From Skermanella sp. TT6 (lineage in GTDB: Bacteria > Pseudomonadota > Alphaproteobacteria > Azospirillales > Azospirillaceae): 64,000 nucleotides of DNA. The DNA lies in contig NZ_CP067422.1 of NCBI RefSeq assembly GCF_016653635.2, positions 61,001-125,000 of the forward strand, given 5' to 3'. Below are positions 1-9,217 of the stretch, in pieces. Positions within the stretch are counted from its first letter, which is position 1; each line of letters begins with the position of its first letter. Made by a program: the position numbers and the translations under genes. The notes below the pieces were generated by a model. The model was not told the origin of the DNA and ran no database searches. It saw only the letters and a program-made list of their open reading frames with translations.

Positions 1-2
1 CC

Positions 3-3000
3 CCGTTCTGGCTGGAGGAGGCGACCGCCCCCGCCGCCGACCTGCCGGCCGACCCGTCCGGCCCGGCCGTGGAGGGCGACGCCCGCACGGTTGAGACCGT
101 GATCGACGCCGAAACCACCGCCCTGCTGCTGCGGGCGGCGCCGGCCCGCCTGCGCGCCGACGGACAGGAGATCCTGCTGGCCGCCCTGGCCGAGGCGCTG
201 GCCGTCGATATCGCCCCGGGCGATCTGCGGATCGCGCTGGAAGCCCACGGCCGCCAGGACCTCGTCCCCGGCGTCGATCTCGCCGGAACGGTCGGCTGGT
301 TCACGGCGCTCCACCCGTTCCGGCTGCCGGTGGACGGCGCCGGCGGTCCCGCCGCGGCCCTGGCCCGCGTCAAGGAACGGCTGCGCCGGGTCCCCGACGA
401 CGGCATCGGCCACGGCCTGCTGCGCTGGTACGGCGACGAGGCCGTGGCCGCCCGGCTGGCCGCCGCGCCCGAGCCGTCCTTCGCCTTCAACTATCTGGGC
501 CAGGTGGACGGCACCTTCGGCGACTCCGGCCCGATCGGCATGGCGCCGGAGGCGGTCGGCGACACCATCGACCCGAGCGCGCCCCGGCGCCACGCGCTGG
601 AACTGGTCGCCGCCGTGGTCGGCGGCCGGCTCACCCTGCGCTGGATCCATGTCCCCGCCCTGCACGCCGCCGACCGGGTCGAAGCCTGGGCCGACCGCTT
701 CGCGCAGGCGCTGGAACGGCTGGTCGCCCTGGACGGCGCGGCGGCGCGGGCCGCCTGGACCCCGTCCGACTTCCCGCTGGCGGGGCTCGACGCCGGGACG
801 CTTCCCCTGGTCCTGGGCGACGGCGAGATCGACGACATCTATCCCCTGACCCCCGCCCAGGAAGGCATGCTCTTCCACACGGTGGAGCAGGCCGCCGGTT
901 CCGGCGTCTATGTCCAGCAGGTCACCGCCCGGCTCGACACCCCCCTCGGCGCCGAGGGGCTGACGCGGGCCTGGCAGGCGGTGCTCGAAGCATATCCCAA
1001 CCTGCGCGCCGGCTTCGCCTGGGCGGGGCTGCCCCGGCCGCTCCAGCGCATCCCCCGCCGGGCCGAGCTGCCGGTCGCGGTGCTGGACTGGCGCGCCCTG
1101 GGCGAGGCCGGGCAGGCCGCCGCCCTCGACCGCTTCCTGGCCGAGGACCGGGCGCGGGGCTTCGATCCCGCGACGCCGCCGCTGATGCGGGTCACCCTGG
1201 CGCGGACCGGGGAGACCGCTTGGCAGGTGGTATGGAGCCACCATCACCTGCTGCTGGACGGCTGGTCCATGCCGATCGTGTTCCGGGGCGTGATGCGGGC
1301 GCTGGCCGCCATCACGCGGGGCGACGCCCCCGACCTGCCGGGCGACCACGGCTTCCGCGACCATGTCGCCCGCCTCGCGAAGGCCGACCCCGCCGGGGCC
1401 GCGGATTTCTGGCGCGAGCGGCTGGCCGACGCGCCCGAGGCGATCTTCCCCGCGGCGGGCCGCCGGCGCGGCGCCGGGACCGGCATGGCGATGCGCAGCC
1501 TCGACCTTCCCCCCGCCCCGGCCGGCCGCCTCGCCGAATCCGCCCGCCGCCACGGCGTCACCCAGAGCACGCTGGTCAACGCCGCCTGGGCGGTGCTGCT
1601 CGGCCGCTACGGCGGCACGCTCGACGTGCTGTACGGCGTCACGGTATCGGGCCGGCCGCTGGACCTGGACGGGTCCGAGGGGATGGTCGGCATGTTCATC
1701 AACACGCTGCCGGTGCGGGCGGCGCTCGACCCGGCGGCGACTCTCGCCGACTGGCTTCCCGCCTTCCAGGCCGGCTTCGCCGATCTGGCGGCCCATCAGG
1801 ACAGCCGGCTGGTGGATATCCAGTCCTGGAGCGGGCGCCCCCGCCAGCAGCCGCTGTTCGAGGCGATCCTGGTCTACGAGAACTATCCCGTCGCCTCCGA
1901 GGTCCGCGCCTCCGCCGGCCTCGCGGTCGGCGCCGTCACGGCGCGGGAACAGAACAATTTTCCGCTAAGCCTCTATGTCCTCCCCGGCGACGGCCTGCGG
2001 CTGGAGCTGATGTGGGACCGCGCCCGCCTGGACGACGGCGCCGCCGGCGCGCTCCTGGCCGAGCTGGCGGCCCTGCTCGAAGCGCTCGCCGACCCCGCCC
2101 GGGAACGGATCGCCGACCTGCTGCCGGACGCGCCGGACCCCGCCGCCATCGGCTCCGCCGGCCCCGTCGGACCCCCCGTCCACCGCCGCATCCTGAACCA
2201 CGCCGAGGCCGAACCCGGCCGCTTCGCCGTGATCGCCGAGGACGCGACCCTGACCTATGGCGAGCTGGCCGAGCGCGCCCGCCGCGTGGCGTCCGGCCTC
2301 GCGGCGGCGGGCATCCGCCCGGACGACCGCGTCGGCATCTTCCTGGACCGGGGCGCCGACCTGCTGCCGGCCCTCCTGGGCGTGCATCTGGCGGGGGCCG
2401 CCTATATCCCGCTCGACCCCGCCTTCCCGGCGGAACGGCTGGCGATGATGGTGGAGGACGGCCGCCCCGCCGCCATCGTCGCCACCCGCGCCCTGCGCGC
2501 CGAAGCACCGCCCGGCGCCGCGCCCGTGCTGACGGTGGAAGACCTGCTGGCCGGCCCCGAAGCGCCCGTCCCCGCCGACCCGCGCGAGGGCGACCGCCTC
2601 GCCTACGTGATCTTCACCTCCGGCTCGACCGGGCGGCCCAAGGGCGTCGCGGTCGGCCGCCGGGCGCTCGCCAACGTGGTCGACAGCTTCGCGGAGCGGC
2701 CCGGCTTCGGCCGCGACGACCGGCTGGCCGCGGTCACCACCCTGTCGTTCGACATCGCGGCGCTGGAACTGTTCCTGCCGCTGGCCGCCGGCGCCACGCT
2801 GGTGCTGTGCGGAGCCGCCACCGCCGTGGACGGCGCCGCGCTCGTGGAGCTGATCGCGTCCCGGGGCGCCACCGTGCTCCAGGCGACGCCCGCCACCTGG
2901 CGCCTGCTGCTCGCCGCCGACTGGCGCCCGCCGCAGGGCTTCGCCGGCTGGGTCGGGGGGGAGGCGGTCCCGGCCGACTTGGCGGCGGCCCTGCTCGACC

Positions 3001-4016
3001 GGGGCGTCGCGCTGTGGAACGTCTACGGCCCGACCGAGACGACGATCTGGTCGGCGGCGCGCCGGATCGACGACGCTGTTCAGGCCGGCGTCGTCGGCGC
3101 GCCCGTGCGCAACACCTGGATCGGCGTGGTCGACGCCTTCGGCCGCCCCGCTCCGGCCGATGCCCCGGGCGAGCTGGCGATCGGCGGCGACGGCCTCGCC
3201 GAGGGCTACTGGGAGCGCCCGGACCTGACGGCGGACCGGTTCGCGGCCAACCGCTTCCCCGGCCTGCCCGGCGCCCGCTGCTACCTGACCGGCGACAAGG
3301 CGGTGCGGCGGCCTGACGGCGATTTCGACATCCTCGGCCGGCTCGACACCCAGGCCAAGATCCGGGGTTTCCGCATCGAGCTGGGCGAGATCGAGAGCGT
3401 CCTGCGCACCCTGCCCGGCATCGCCGAGGCGGTGGTCGTGATCGGCCGCGACGCCCAGGGCGAACCGCGCCTCGTCGCCAACCTCGTCCCGGAGGACGGC
3501 GCGCCCGATCTCGCGGTCGCCGACCTGCGCGAGCGGTCTCTCGCCCGCCTGCCCGGCTACATGGTGCCGACGGTCTGGCGCATCCTGCCCGAGCTGCCGC
3601 TGACGCCCAACCGCAAGATCGACCGCAAGGCCCTGGCCCAGGCCCCCGTCGAGGTGACCGCCACCCGGCTGGCGCCCCGCGACCCGGTGGAGGACGCCGT
3701 CGCCCGCCTGTGGGCCGAGGCGTTCGGCGGCGGGGAGATCGGCGTCGAGGACGATTTCTTCGACCTCGGCGGCCATTCCCTGGTCGCCATGCGGATCCAC
3801 GCCAAGCTGGGCCGGGTTTTCCAGACCGAGCTGCGCCTGCGCGAGTTCCTGGAGGCGCCGACCGTCGCCGCCCAGGCCGCCTTGCTGCGGTCGCGGGAGG
3901 CGGCGCCCGGCCGCGCCCTGAAAGTGGCCCAGGCCTATCTCCGCCTGCTCGCCATGACGCCGGAGCAGAAGGAAGCCCTGCGACAGGCCCGCTCCGCCGG
4001 CAACAAGTCCCCGTGA
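3..4016 (+). CDS. Non-ribosomal peptide synthetase, 3' part (E-C-A-PCP)
   Basis: The frame is open from the left edge, so the gene starts upstream; the GTG at 69 is internal to a domain. The first ~240 residues are the C-terminal half of an epimerisation domain (TVGWFT and FNYLGQ motifs). A condensation domain follows, with HHLLLDG near nt 1240; coming after an E domain it should be of the D-to-L type. The adenylation domain carries A3 FTSGSTGRPKG (~nt 2615), A5 NVYGPTETT (~3018), A8 KIRGFRIELGE and A10 NRKIDRKAL. My alignment to GrsA gives the specificity code D-I-L-Q-W-G-V-I-W-K, close to the known glycine code DILQLGLIWK. A carrier domain with GGHSL (nt 3769-3783) follows, then a ~60-residue tail. 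There is no thioesterase or reductase domain, so chain release must come from elsewhere. The product is unknown. Confidence 0.93.
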   Translation, partial: PFWLEEATAPAADLPADPSGPAVEGDARTVETVIDAETTALLLRAAPARLRADGQEILLAALAEALAVDIAPGDLRIALEAHGRQDLVPGVDLAGTVGWFTALHPFRLPVDGAGGPAAALARVKERLRRVPDDGIGHGLLRWYGDEAVAARLAAAPEPSFAFNYLGQVDGTFGDSGPIGMAPEAVGDTIDPSAPRRHALELVAAVVGGRLTLRWIHVPALHAADRVEAWADRFAQALERLVALDGAAARAAWTPSDFPLAGLDAGTLPLVLGDGEIDDIYPLTPAQEGMLFHTVEQAAGSGVYVQQVTARLDTPLGAEGLTRAWQAVLEAYPNLRAGFAWAGLPRPLQRIPRRAELPVAVLDWRALGEAGQAAALDRFLAEDRARGFDPATPPLMRVTLARTGETAWQVVWSHHHLLLDGWSMPIVFRGVMRALAAITRGDAPDLPGDHGFRDHVARLAKADPAGAADFWRERLADAPEAIFPAAGRRRGAGTGMAMRSLDLPPAPAGRLAESARRHGVTQSTLVNAAWAVLLGRYGGTLDVLYGVTVSGRPLDLDGSEGMVGMFINTLPVRAALDPAATLADWLPAFQAGFADLAAHQDSRLVDIQSWSGRPRQQPLFEAILVYENYPVASEVRASAGLAVGAVTAREQNNFPLSLYVLPGDGLRLELMWDRARLDDGAAGALLAELAALLEALADPARERIADLLPDAPDPAAIGSAGPVGPPVHRRILNHAEAEPGRFAVIAEDATLTYGELAERARRVASGLAAAGIRPDDRVGIFLDRGADLLPALLGVHLAGAAYIPLDPAFPAERLAMMVEDGRPAAIVATRALRAEAPPGAAPVLTVEDLLAGPEAPVPADPREGDRLAYVIFTSGSTGRPKGVAVGRRALANVVDSFAERPGFGRDDRLAAVTTLSFDIAALELFLPLAAGATLVLCGAATAVDGAALVELIASRGATVLQATPATWRLLLAADWRPPQGFAGWVGGEAVPADLAAALLDRGVALWNVYGPTETTIWSAARRIDDAVQAGVVGAPVRNTWIGVVDAFGRPAPADAPGELAIGGDGLAEGYWERPDLTADRFAANRFPGLPGARCYLTGDKAVRRPDGDFDILGRLDTQAKIRGFRIELGEIESVLRTLPGIAEAVVVIGRDAQGEPRLVANLVPEDGAPDLAVADLRERSLARLPGYMVPTVWRILPELPLTPNRKIDRKALAQAPVEVTATRLAPRDPVEDAVARLWAEAFGGGEIGVEDDFFDLGGHSLVAMRIHAKLGRVFQTELRLREFLEAPTVAAQAALLRSREAAPGRALKVAQAYLRLLAMTPEQKEALRQARSAGNKSP

Positions 4017-4030
4017 TGAAAGTATAGGTC

Positions 4031-4798
4031 ATGCGCATAGACACAGTCACCGCGGTCGTCACCGGGGCCGCCCAGGGGCTGGGGCGCTGCTTCGCCCTGG
4101 AGCTGGCCCGCGCCGGCGCCCGGGTGATGGCCGGCGACATCCAGGCCGACGGCCTGGGCACCCTCGCGGAGGAGGCCCGGGGACTCGCCGGCCGGGTCGA
4201 GACCATGGCGCTCGACGTGACCCAGGAGGCCTCGGTGCGCGGCTTCCTCGGCGAGACGGCGGCCCGGCTCGGCACGCCGAACCTGCTGGTCAACAATGCC
4301 GGCATCCTGCGCGACGGCGTCCTGGCGCTGCGCGAGGAGGACGGCTTCGTCCGCAAGATGCCCAGCGTTCAGTGGAAGTCGGTGATCGAGACCAATCTGA
4401 CCGGCTGCTACGTGATGGCGCGGGAGGTTGTCTCGCAGATGCTGGAGAACGGCGTCAGCCCCGGCTTGGTGGTCAACATCTCCTCGATCACCGGGGCCGG
4501 CAACCCGGGCCAGGGCAACTACGCCGCCGCCAAGGCCGGCCTGGACGCCGCCACCCGGACCTGGGCGCTGGAATTGGCGCAATACGGCATCCGCGTCGGC
4601 GCCATAGCGCCGGGGCTGATCGACACGCCCATGGCGCAGGCCCTGGACCCCGACGAGCGCGCCGGCATGGTGGCCGACGTGCCCCTGGGCCGCATGGGCA
4701 GGCCGGAGGAGATCTGGGCGGCGCTGCGCTTCATCGTGGAATGCGACTTCTTCACCGGCCGGGTCATCCAGGTGGACGGCGGGGCGAGCTATTCATGA
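4031..4798 (+). CDS. SDR-family oxidoreductase (FabG-like)
   Basis: This 255-residue classical short-chain dehydrogenase has the TGAAQGLGR nucleotide-binding motif near residue 11, NNAG in the middle, and the Ser-Tyr-Lys centre (ISSITG, then NYAAAKA). NAD(P)-dependent reduction or oxidation of a carbonyl is the family activity; the substrate cannot be read from sequence. It begins 14 nt after the NRPS stop and its TGA overlaps the next ATG, so the three genes look like one transcript. A tailoring role on the NRPS product is therefore plausible but is inference. A short insert around residues 95-115 resembles FabG homologues that act on acyl thioesters. Confidence 0.9.
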   Translation: MRIDTVTAVVTGAAQGLGRCFALELARAGARVMAGDIQADGLGTLAEEARGLAGRVETMALDVTQEASVRGFLGETAARLGTPNLLVNNAGILRDGVLALREEDGFVRKMPSVQWKSVIETNLTGCYVMAREVVSQMLENGVSPGLVVNISSITGAGNPGQGNYAAAKAGLDAATRTWALELAQYGIRVGAIAPGLIDTPMAQALDPDERAGMVADVPLGRMGRPEEIWAALRFIVECDFFTGRVIQVDGGASYS

Positions 4799-5538
4799 GC
4801 ATCCCGCGCATCATCCACCAGATCTGGTACCAGGGCGAGGACCAGATGCCCGCCAAGTTCCGCGCCTTCGGCGACGGCTGGCGCCGCAACCACCCGGACT
4901 GGTCGTTCCACCTGTGGAACGAGACCACCATGCGCGCCTTCATGGCAGAAAACCACGCCTGGTTCCTGCCGATCTACGACGGCTATCCGCTGAACATCCA
5001 GCGCATCGACGCGGTGCGCTACTTCATCCTGCACACGCTGGGCGGCCTCTACGTGGACAGCGACATCGAAAGCCTGAAGCCGATCGATACGCTGGTGGAA
5101 CGGCCAAGCCTGCTGCTGTCGCGGACCGTGGGATACAACAACGCCATCGTCGGCAGCGTGCCCGGCCACCGCTTCTGGGAGACGGTGTTCGAGGCGCTGA
5201 AGTCCAACCACCGGCGCCCGAAGCGCTCGCCGCTGAATTTCCTGGTCGATGCCGACGCCCTGTTCGTGGCGCACAGCACGGGACCCCGCCTGTTCACCGA
5301 CTGCGTCCGGCGCAGTGGCGTGGAGGCCGACGCCGACACCCTGGTCTGCCCCTCCTGGTACTTCGAGCCCGGCACCCCGGCGGAAGTGAACGGCCGCATC
5401 ACCATCGACCCCGACACCTCCCGCTCCTACGGCATCCACCACATGAGCCAGACCTGGATGTCCCCCGGGCGCCGCGCCCTCGACGCCGCCCTCAAGCCGG
5501 TGATGGCACTCGCCCGCCGCTTCGCCGCGCCGGGGTGA
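4795..5538 (+). CDS. GT32-type glycosyltransferase
   Basis: The 247-residue protein starts with PRIIHQIWYQG and contains GGLYVDSDIE, the DxD metal and nucleotide-sugar site of the OCH1/capsular GT32 family. It has no membrane segment or signal peptide, so it probably works in the cytoplasm. Its ATG at 4795 overlaps the SDR stop (ATGA), indicating translational coupling. The open frame extends further upstream, but that part is antisense-like and overlaps the SDR, so I chose the overlap start. Next to an NRPS it could glycosylate the peptide; a surface-polysaccharide role is the alternative. Confidence 0.88.
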   Translation: MSIPRIIHQIWYQGEDQMPAKFRAFGDGWRRNHPDWSFHLWNETTMRAFMAENHAWFLPIYDGYPLNIQRIDAVRYFILHTLGGLYVDSDIESLKPIDTLVERPSLLLSRTVGYNNAIVGSVPGHRFWETVFEALKSNHRRPKRSPLNFLVDADALFVAHSTGPRLFTDCVRRSGVEADADTLVCPSWYFEPGTPAEVNGRITIDPDTSRSYGIHHMSQTWMSPGRRALDAALKPVMALARRFAAPG

Positions 5539-5544
5539 GAGGCC

Positions 5545-5705
5545 CCACACTCCCTCACCCTGACCCTCTCCCCCTTCCGCGGGCGAGGGAACGCCGAGCT
5601 GAAGGATGCGACTGCTCCCGAACAGGCCAAACCGGTCCCGTGAGAAGCTTTTCACCGGGCATGGTCCCCTCGCGCCCGAAATGAGGGAGGGTGAGGATGA
5701 GGGGT
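5545..5705. repeat. Imperfect inverted repeat between convergent genes
   Basis: A CCCTCACCCTGACCCTC tract (~5552-5568) is matched in inverse orientation by GAGGGAGGGTGAGGATGAG (~5683-5701). This resembles the CCCTCACCC-type intergenic repeat found in many GC-rich genomes. The right half is read as the last ~15 codons of the STAND gene, whose His/Pro-rich tail therefore comes from repeat DNA. Confidence 0.55.
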
Positions 5706-8189
5706 GCGGGTGGCCGACCAGGACAGGGCCGGGAGCGGCAGGCCGAGAAACTTTGCCCAAGCGATCAAGGCCCGCGAGAAGCGCGGCTCGGGACCGTACT
5801 TCCTCAGCGCCACGGGCAAGGCTTCGGCTACCAACGTCCGCGCTCCGAGAAGGTCGCCCTGCGCGCTGAGCGTTGCAGCCAGATTGTTCATACTGGCCAG
5901 GGTGTCGGGATGCTCGTCACCCAGCACTTGGCGACGGAGAAGCAGTACCTGCTTCTGGAGTGCCCGGGCGCTGTCGTACTCGCCCTGTGCCCGGAGCGTT
6001 TCAGCCAAATTGTTCATGCTGATTAGGGTGTCGGGATGCTCGTCGCCCTGCACTCGGCGGCGGAGAAGCAGCACTTGCTCCTGGAGCTCGCGGGCGCCGC
6101 CGTGGTCGCCCTGTGCCCATAACGTCGCGGCCAGATTGTTCATACTGGTCAGGGTGTCGGGATGCTCGTCTCCCAGCACTTGGAGACGGAGAATCAGCAC
6201 TTGCTCCTGGAGAGCCTGGGCGCCGTCGTAGTCGCCCTGCGCCCCGAGCGTTCCAGCCAAATTGTTCATGCTGATCAGGGTGTCGGGATGCTCGTCGCCC
6301 TGCATTCGGCGGCGGAGAAGCAGCACTTGCTCCTGGAGCTCGCGTGCGCCGCCGTGGTCGCCCTGTGCCCGGAGCGTTTCGGCCAGATTGCTCATGCTGG
6401 TCAGGGTGTCGGGATGCTCGGCGCCGAGCAGGTGTTTCGTTGCGCCGAAGGTTCGGTGTAAGTCCGCCTCCGCGTCGGCGTAAGCTCCCCGCTGAGAATT
6501 GAAACGCCCGAGCCGCGACAAGAGCGCGGCTGTCGGAACGTCCGGCAGGTCTCCGGTCAGGGCTCTCGCGTGGGGGACCAGAGGCAGCAGGGCGGCATGG
6601 TTGCGGATGTCGCCGGCCTTCTCCATAGCCCCGATCAGTGCCGCCACGGCGGCGTCGCGCATTGCGGGCGGCGGCTCACCCTTGTGGAAGCGCAGGGTGC
6701 GGCTGACCAGCACATGGACCGATACGGCATCACCGGCATCCTCCCCGTCGCCCGGAATGTGTTCGGCCAGGGCTTCCCGCGTCGCCGCCTTGACGGCGCG
6801 GGCGGCCTCGGCCGTGCCGGCTTTGCCGCCGCCGGACAGACGGGCGAAAACGTCTGCCACTAGAGGCCTGGGAATTGGTGCCGAGGCCAGCAGGGCGGCG
6901 AGGTGCAGCAAGCGTAAGCTGGCCGCGTCAAGCCGGTCGATGCTGGCCAGCAGGGTGGCCGCGATCTGCTGGGCGTGGCCGGTCGGCAGGCTGTCGGCCA
7001 ACTCGGCGGCCAAGTCAGTCGCATCCTCGGCGGGGTCGCGCAAAAGGTCGTGGAAATCCTGGTAGCCCAGCATCTCGACGGCGGCACCCGCCACGTCGAC
7101 CGCCAGGGCGTGGTTGCCCAACAGGGCCAAGATCTCCCGCGCCGCCGCCCGCTCCACATCGTTACGCGGGGCACGGCGGCTGGTCAGAAGTTCATGGGCT
7201 TCGTCGTCCGACAGCAATCCCAGCCGATGGACGAAGCCGGACCCGGCCAGCGCGGTACTGCGGGTGGTGACCAGGGTGGCGCCGTTGGCGGTTGGCGCGC
7301 TCCAGGCGTTCAGGTCGGCCGTGCCGGCGTCCGGGGGCAGGTCGTCCACGATCCACAGGTAGGTTTCCCGCTCGGCCAGCTTGCCCTTCAGCAAGCCCGC
7401 GACCGCGTCCGGCCCAAGGCCGGCGGTCGCGCTGCCGAGGCTTTCGGCGATGCCCTGCCGCTGCGCCCCCAGGTCCTGCCCCCTGCCAGCGTCGAGCCAG
7501 AAGATGCCGCCGGGATAGGCGGCGCAGAAACGCCGGGCGTATTCCTCCGCCAGCAGGGTCTTGCCGATGCCGCCCATGCCCTGCACCTGGACCAGCCCGA
7601 CGCTGTCGCCGGTGATCAGCGCGATCCGGTTCTTCGACAGGCGCTCGTCGATCCGCCACATGTCGGGGAATCGGCCGACGAACCGGCTGGACCCGGCGCG
7701 CGGGTTGCCGCCGTGCCAGAGCGGGCCGCCGAGCGCCTGGACCTCGCCGAAGCTGCCGGCCAAACCCTCCAGCAGGGCGGCGGCCCGGCCGGCCAGCGCC
7801 TCGGCCCGGGCGCCGCGCGCATCGACATATTTCTTCGCCAGGATATCGGCCGGCTGGAGATGCCCGGCGCCCGCCTCCGGGTTCAGCGCCAGGATGCGGC
7901 GCTCGACCGTCCTGCCGTCGGGGAACTCGTGCTGGGCGGCGATGATGGCGGAGGTCAGCTCCCACTGGCAGGCGCGGCGGGTCGGGTATGTGGCCGAGTA
8001 CCAGGCGACCAGCATCCGCGCGCGGCCGAGTCCCTCCATGATCCGCCGCCGGATGGACTCCCCGTCCGTGATCTCCGTCTCGTCATGGAAAACACGGAGG
8101 TTCCGGGCCTTCAGTGCCTTGATAACAGGCAGCGCCGCGTCGCGGTCGGCGTGGGCGTAGCTGAAGAAGATATCGTAGTCCCGATCAAT
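5652..8189 (-). CDS. TIR-NB-ARC-TPR STAND protein (immune-type)
   Basis: Domains in order are an N-terminal TIR domain, an NB-ARC-type P-loop ATPase and a C-terminal kinesin-light-chain-type TPR array. The first ATG (8037-8039) would cut the TIR domain in half. Translating upstream gives YDIFFSYAHADRD and a further TIR core, so coding reaches at least ~8189. Between there and an in-frame stop at 8235-8237 I see no ATG, GTG or TTG; an ATT at 8187-8189 is the only likely start, otherwise the 5' end is damaged. The putative NADase glutamate lies in CQWEL. The P-loop is GMGGIGKT (about residue 205 from the ATT) and the Walker B-like motif is WIVDDL. At least four near-identical 42-residue TPRs contain EHPDTL and NNLA. 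In known relatives TPRs sense a trigger, the NTPase oligomerises and TIR depletes NAD. Antiphage function is inferred. Confidence 0.85.
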   Translation of the reverse strand: MDRDYDIFFSYAHADRDAALPVIKALKARNLRVFHDETEITDGESIRRRIMEGLGRARMLVAWYSATYPTRRACQWELTSAIIAAQHEFPDGRTVERRILALNPEAGAGHLQPADILAKKYVDARGARAEALAGRAAALLEGLAGSFGEVQALGGPLWHGGNPRAGSSRFVGRFPDMWRIDERLSKNRIALITGDSVGLVQVQGMGGIGKTLLAEEYARRFCAAYPGGIFWLDAGRGQDLGAQRQGIAESLGSATAGLGPDAVAGLLKGKLAERETYLWIVDDLPPDAGTADLNAWSAPTANGATLVTTRSTALAGSGFVHRLGLLSDDEAHELLTSRRAPRNDVERAAAREILALLGNHALAVDVAGAAVEMLGYQDFHDLLRDPAEDATDLAAELADSLPTGHAQQIAATLLASIDRLDAASLRLLHLAALLASAPIPRPLVADVFARLSGGGKAGTAEAARAVKAATREALAEHIPGDGEDAGDAVSVHVLVSRTLRFHKGEPPPAMRDAAVAALIGAMEKAGDIRNHAALLPLVPHARALTGDLPDVPTAALLSRLGRFNSQRGAYADAEADLHRTFGATKHLLGAEHPDTLTSMSNLAETLRAQGDHGGARELQEQVLLLRRRMQGDEHPDTLISMNNLAGTLGAQGDYDGAQALQEQVLILRLQVLGDEHPDTLTSMNNLAATLWAQGDHGGARELQEQVLLLRRRVQGDEHPDTLISMNNLAETLRAQGEYDSARALQKQVLLLRRQVLGDEHPDTLASMNNLAATLSAQGDLLGARTLVAEALPVALRKYGPEPRFSRALIAWAKFLGLPLPALSWSATRTPHPHPPSFRARGDHAR
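5860..6489 (-). repeat. 126-bp tandem repeats encoding TPRs
   Basis: The motif GTCGGGATGCTCG recurs on the + strand at 5904, 6030, 6156, 6282 and (slightly changed after it) 6408, exactly 126 bp apart. Each unit encodes one 42-residue TPR of the STAND gene. The high identity between units suggests recent duplication or recombination, as is common in sensor arrays under changing selection. Confidence 0.9.
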
Positions 8190-8348
8190 CGCCCGCCCCG
8201 CCCGGTACCGGCCGGCAGCGACGATGCCAAGCCTTCAAGATCAACCGACGCGGGCATCATAGCAGCGAAGGAACCGAATGCGGATCAGAATTCGCGCGTC
8301 ACACCACCCAGACGTGGCTGCTGAGCCGAAGAGTGGGGATTGCTAGGC

Positions 8349-8388
8349 CCGGCCTGACGGCGGGGGGCTCCCTCCGTCGTCAGGCCGG
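8349..8388. repeat. Long perfect hairpin, terminator-like
   Basis: CCGGCCTGACG at 8349-8359 is matched exactly by CGTCAGGCCGG at 8378-8388, and the stem continues inward with G-C and G-U pairs. There is no T-run, so intrinsic termination is uncertain. It lies upstream of the STAND gene and may instead be a repeat unit or a transcriptional insulator. Confidence 0.6.
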
Positions 8389-8457
8389 CGGCACGGGGTA
8401 AGCATCATATCACGATCAGGAAGGTACGAGGCCCGGTTCGACGCCGGGCTGGGGGAC

Positions 8458-8634
8458 ATGCGCGTGTTCGACGCCGACGGCGCGCCGCTGGCCGATGACG
8501 ATGCGGTCTACCTCGTCAACATGCTGGGCGAAGCGATGGACGAGATGGACCGCCGAGGCTTCGACCCGAGCACCGCCCGTTTCACCATCGACCGCCGGGT
8601 GCCGGCCGGGATAGCGGGAGGGGTGCAAACGTAA
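8458..8634 (+). CDS. Small hypothetical protein or gene remnant (58 aa)
   Basis: The frame MRVFDADGAPLADDDAVYL runs 58 codons to TAA and has the acidic, alanine-rich composition of real coding DNA here. It stays open for more than 60 nt upstream of the ATG without a better start, so this may be the 3' remnant of a longer gene. I do not recognise the family. It is hemmed in by hairpin repeats on both sides, which fits a degraded region. Confidence 0.35.
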   Translation: MRVFDADGAPLADDDAVYLVNMLGEAMDEMDRRGFDPSTARFTIDRRVPAGIAGGVQT

Positions 8635-8643
8635 TTCAGGTTC

Positions 8644-8716
8644 TTGCCACAGATTACGGCGATGGACAAAGATCCGGCCCGGATCATCTGAGGAAATCGC
8701 CGTTATCTGTGGCCAA
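8644..8716. repeat. Hairpin repeat, copy 1
   Basis: TTGCCACAGATTACGGCGAT (8644-8663) is almost perfectly repeated in inverse as ATCGCCG-TTATCTGTGGCCAA (8696-8716). The TTATCTGTGG end recurs in the other hairpin repeats at 10736-10762 and 31837-31866, so this is one member of a dispersed family. Confidence 0.75.
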
Positions 8717-8765
8717 ATCCCTTCCTGCCGGCCCAGCACCGTCCAAGGCAGGGATCATTATCTAT

Positions 8766-8792
8766 CCACAGCTGCACGCAGATGGACACAGA
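8766..8792. repeat. Hairpin repeat copy 2, left arm (interrupted by intron)
   Basis: These 27 bases are the inverse complement, with two mismatches, of 10736-10762. The arm ends exactly where the group II intron appears to begin. Confidence 0.75.
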
Positions 8793-9217
8793 GAGCGCCG
8801 GGAGACCGGCAAGGAGTAGCGGGTGAAAGTCCTGTACGGTGAAGGAGTAGCGATCCACACCGGCCCCGAGTCATGCGGCGGCGGTCGTGAGGCCGACGGC
8901 GAAGCGTTGACAGGGGGGCGCATAGGCCAGCCATTGAGCCGCGTAAGAATCTCGATCCCGGATGCCGACAGGGTTCTGTGCCTGGAAGGCGATACGGCGG
9001 GGCGCGTCATGCGAGCACCCCGGCGGTCCGGCGTGGTCAGAGACCCTGGCATGTGCGGACGCTCCTTGAGCGGGAACCGGGAGATCTTCGGCGTGACCAC
9101 GGGCCGATGGCCTGGCGGTCCGCACCGGGAAGGCGAGGAGCCGTAGCCGGTGATGCACGCGCCGAAGAGGTATCGCCTTCGGCGTTAGCTAAAGCTCCAG
9201 ACCCATCCATAGTACCT

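Noticed and set aside
1220-3316. Long Arg/Pro-rich open frame inside the NRPS gene
   Set aside because: It is out of phase with the C and A domain motifs and has shadow-like composition.
5860-6489. Regular 126-bp repeats as a possible CRISPR array
   Set aside because: The units are contiguous without spacers, far too long for CRISPR repeats, and translate to TPRs.
8978-9217. N-terminal extension of the intron maturase
   Set aside because: It overlaps structured intron RNA and does not resemble maturase sequence; the frame is open by chance.
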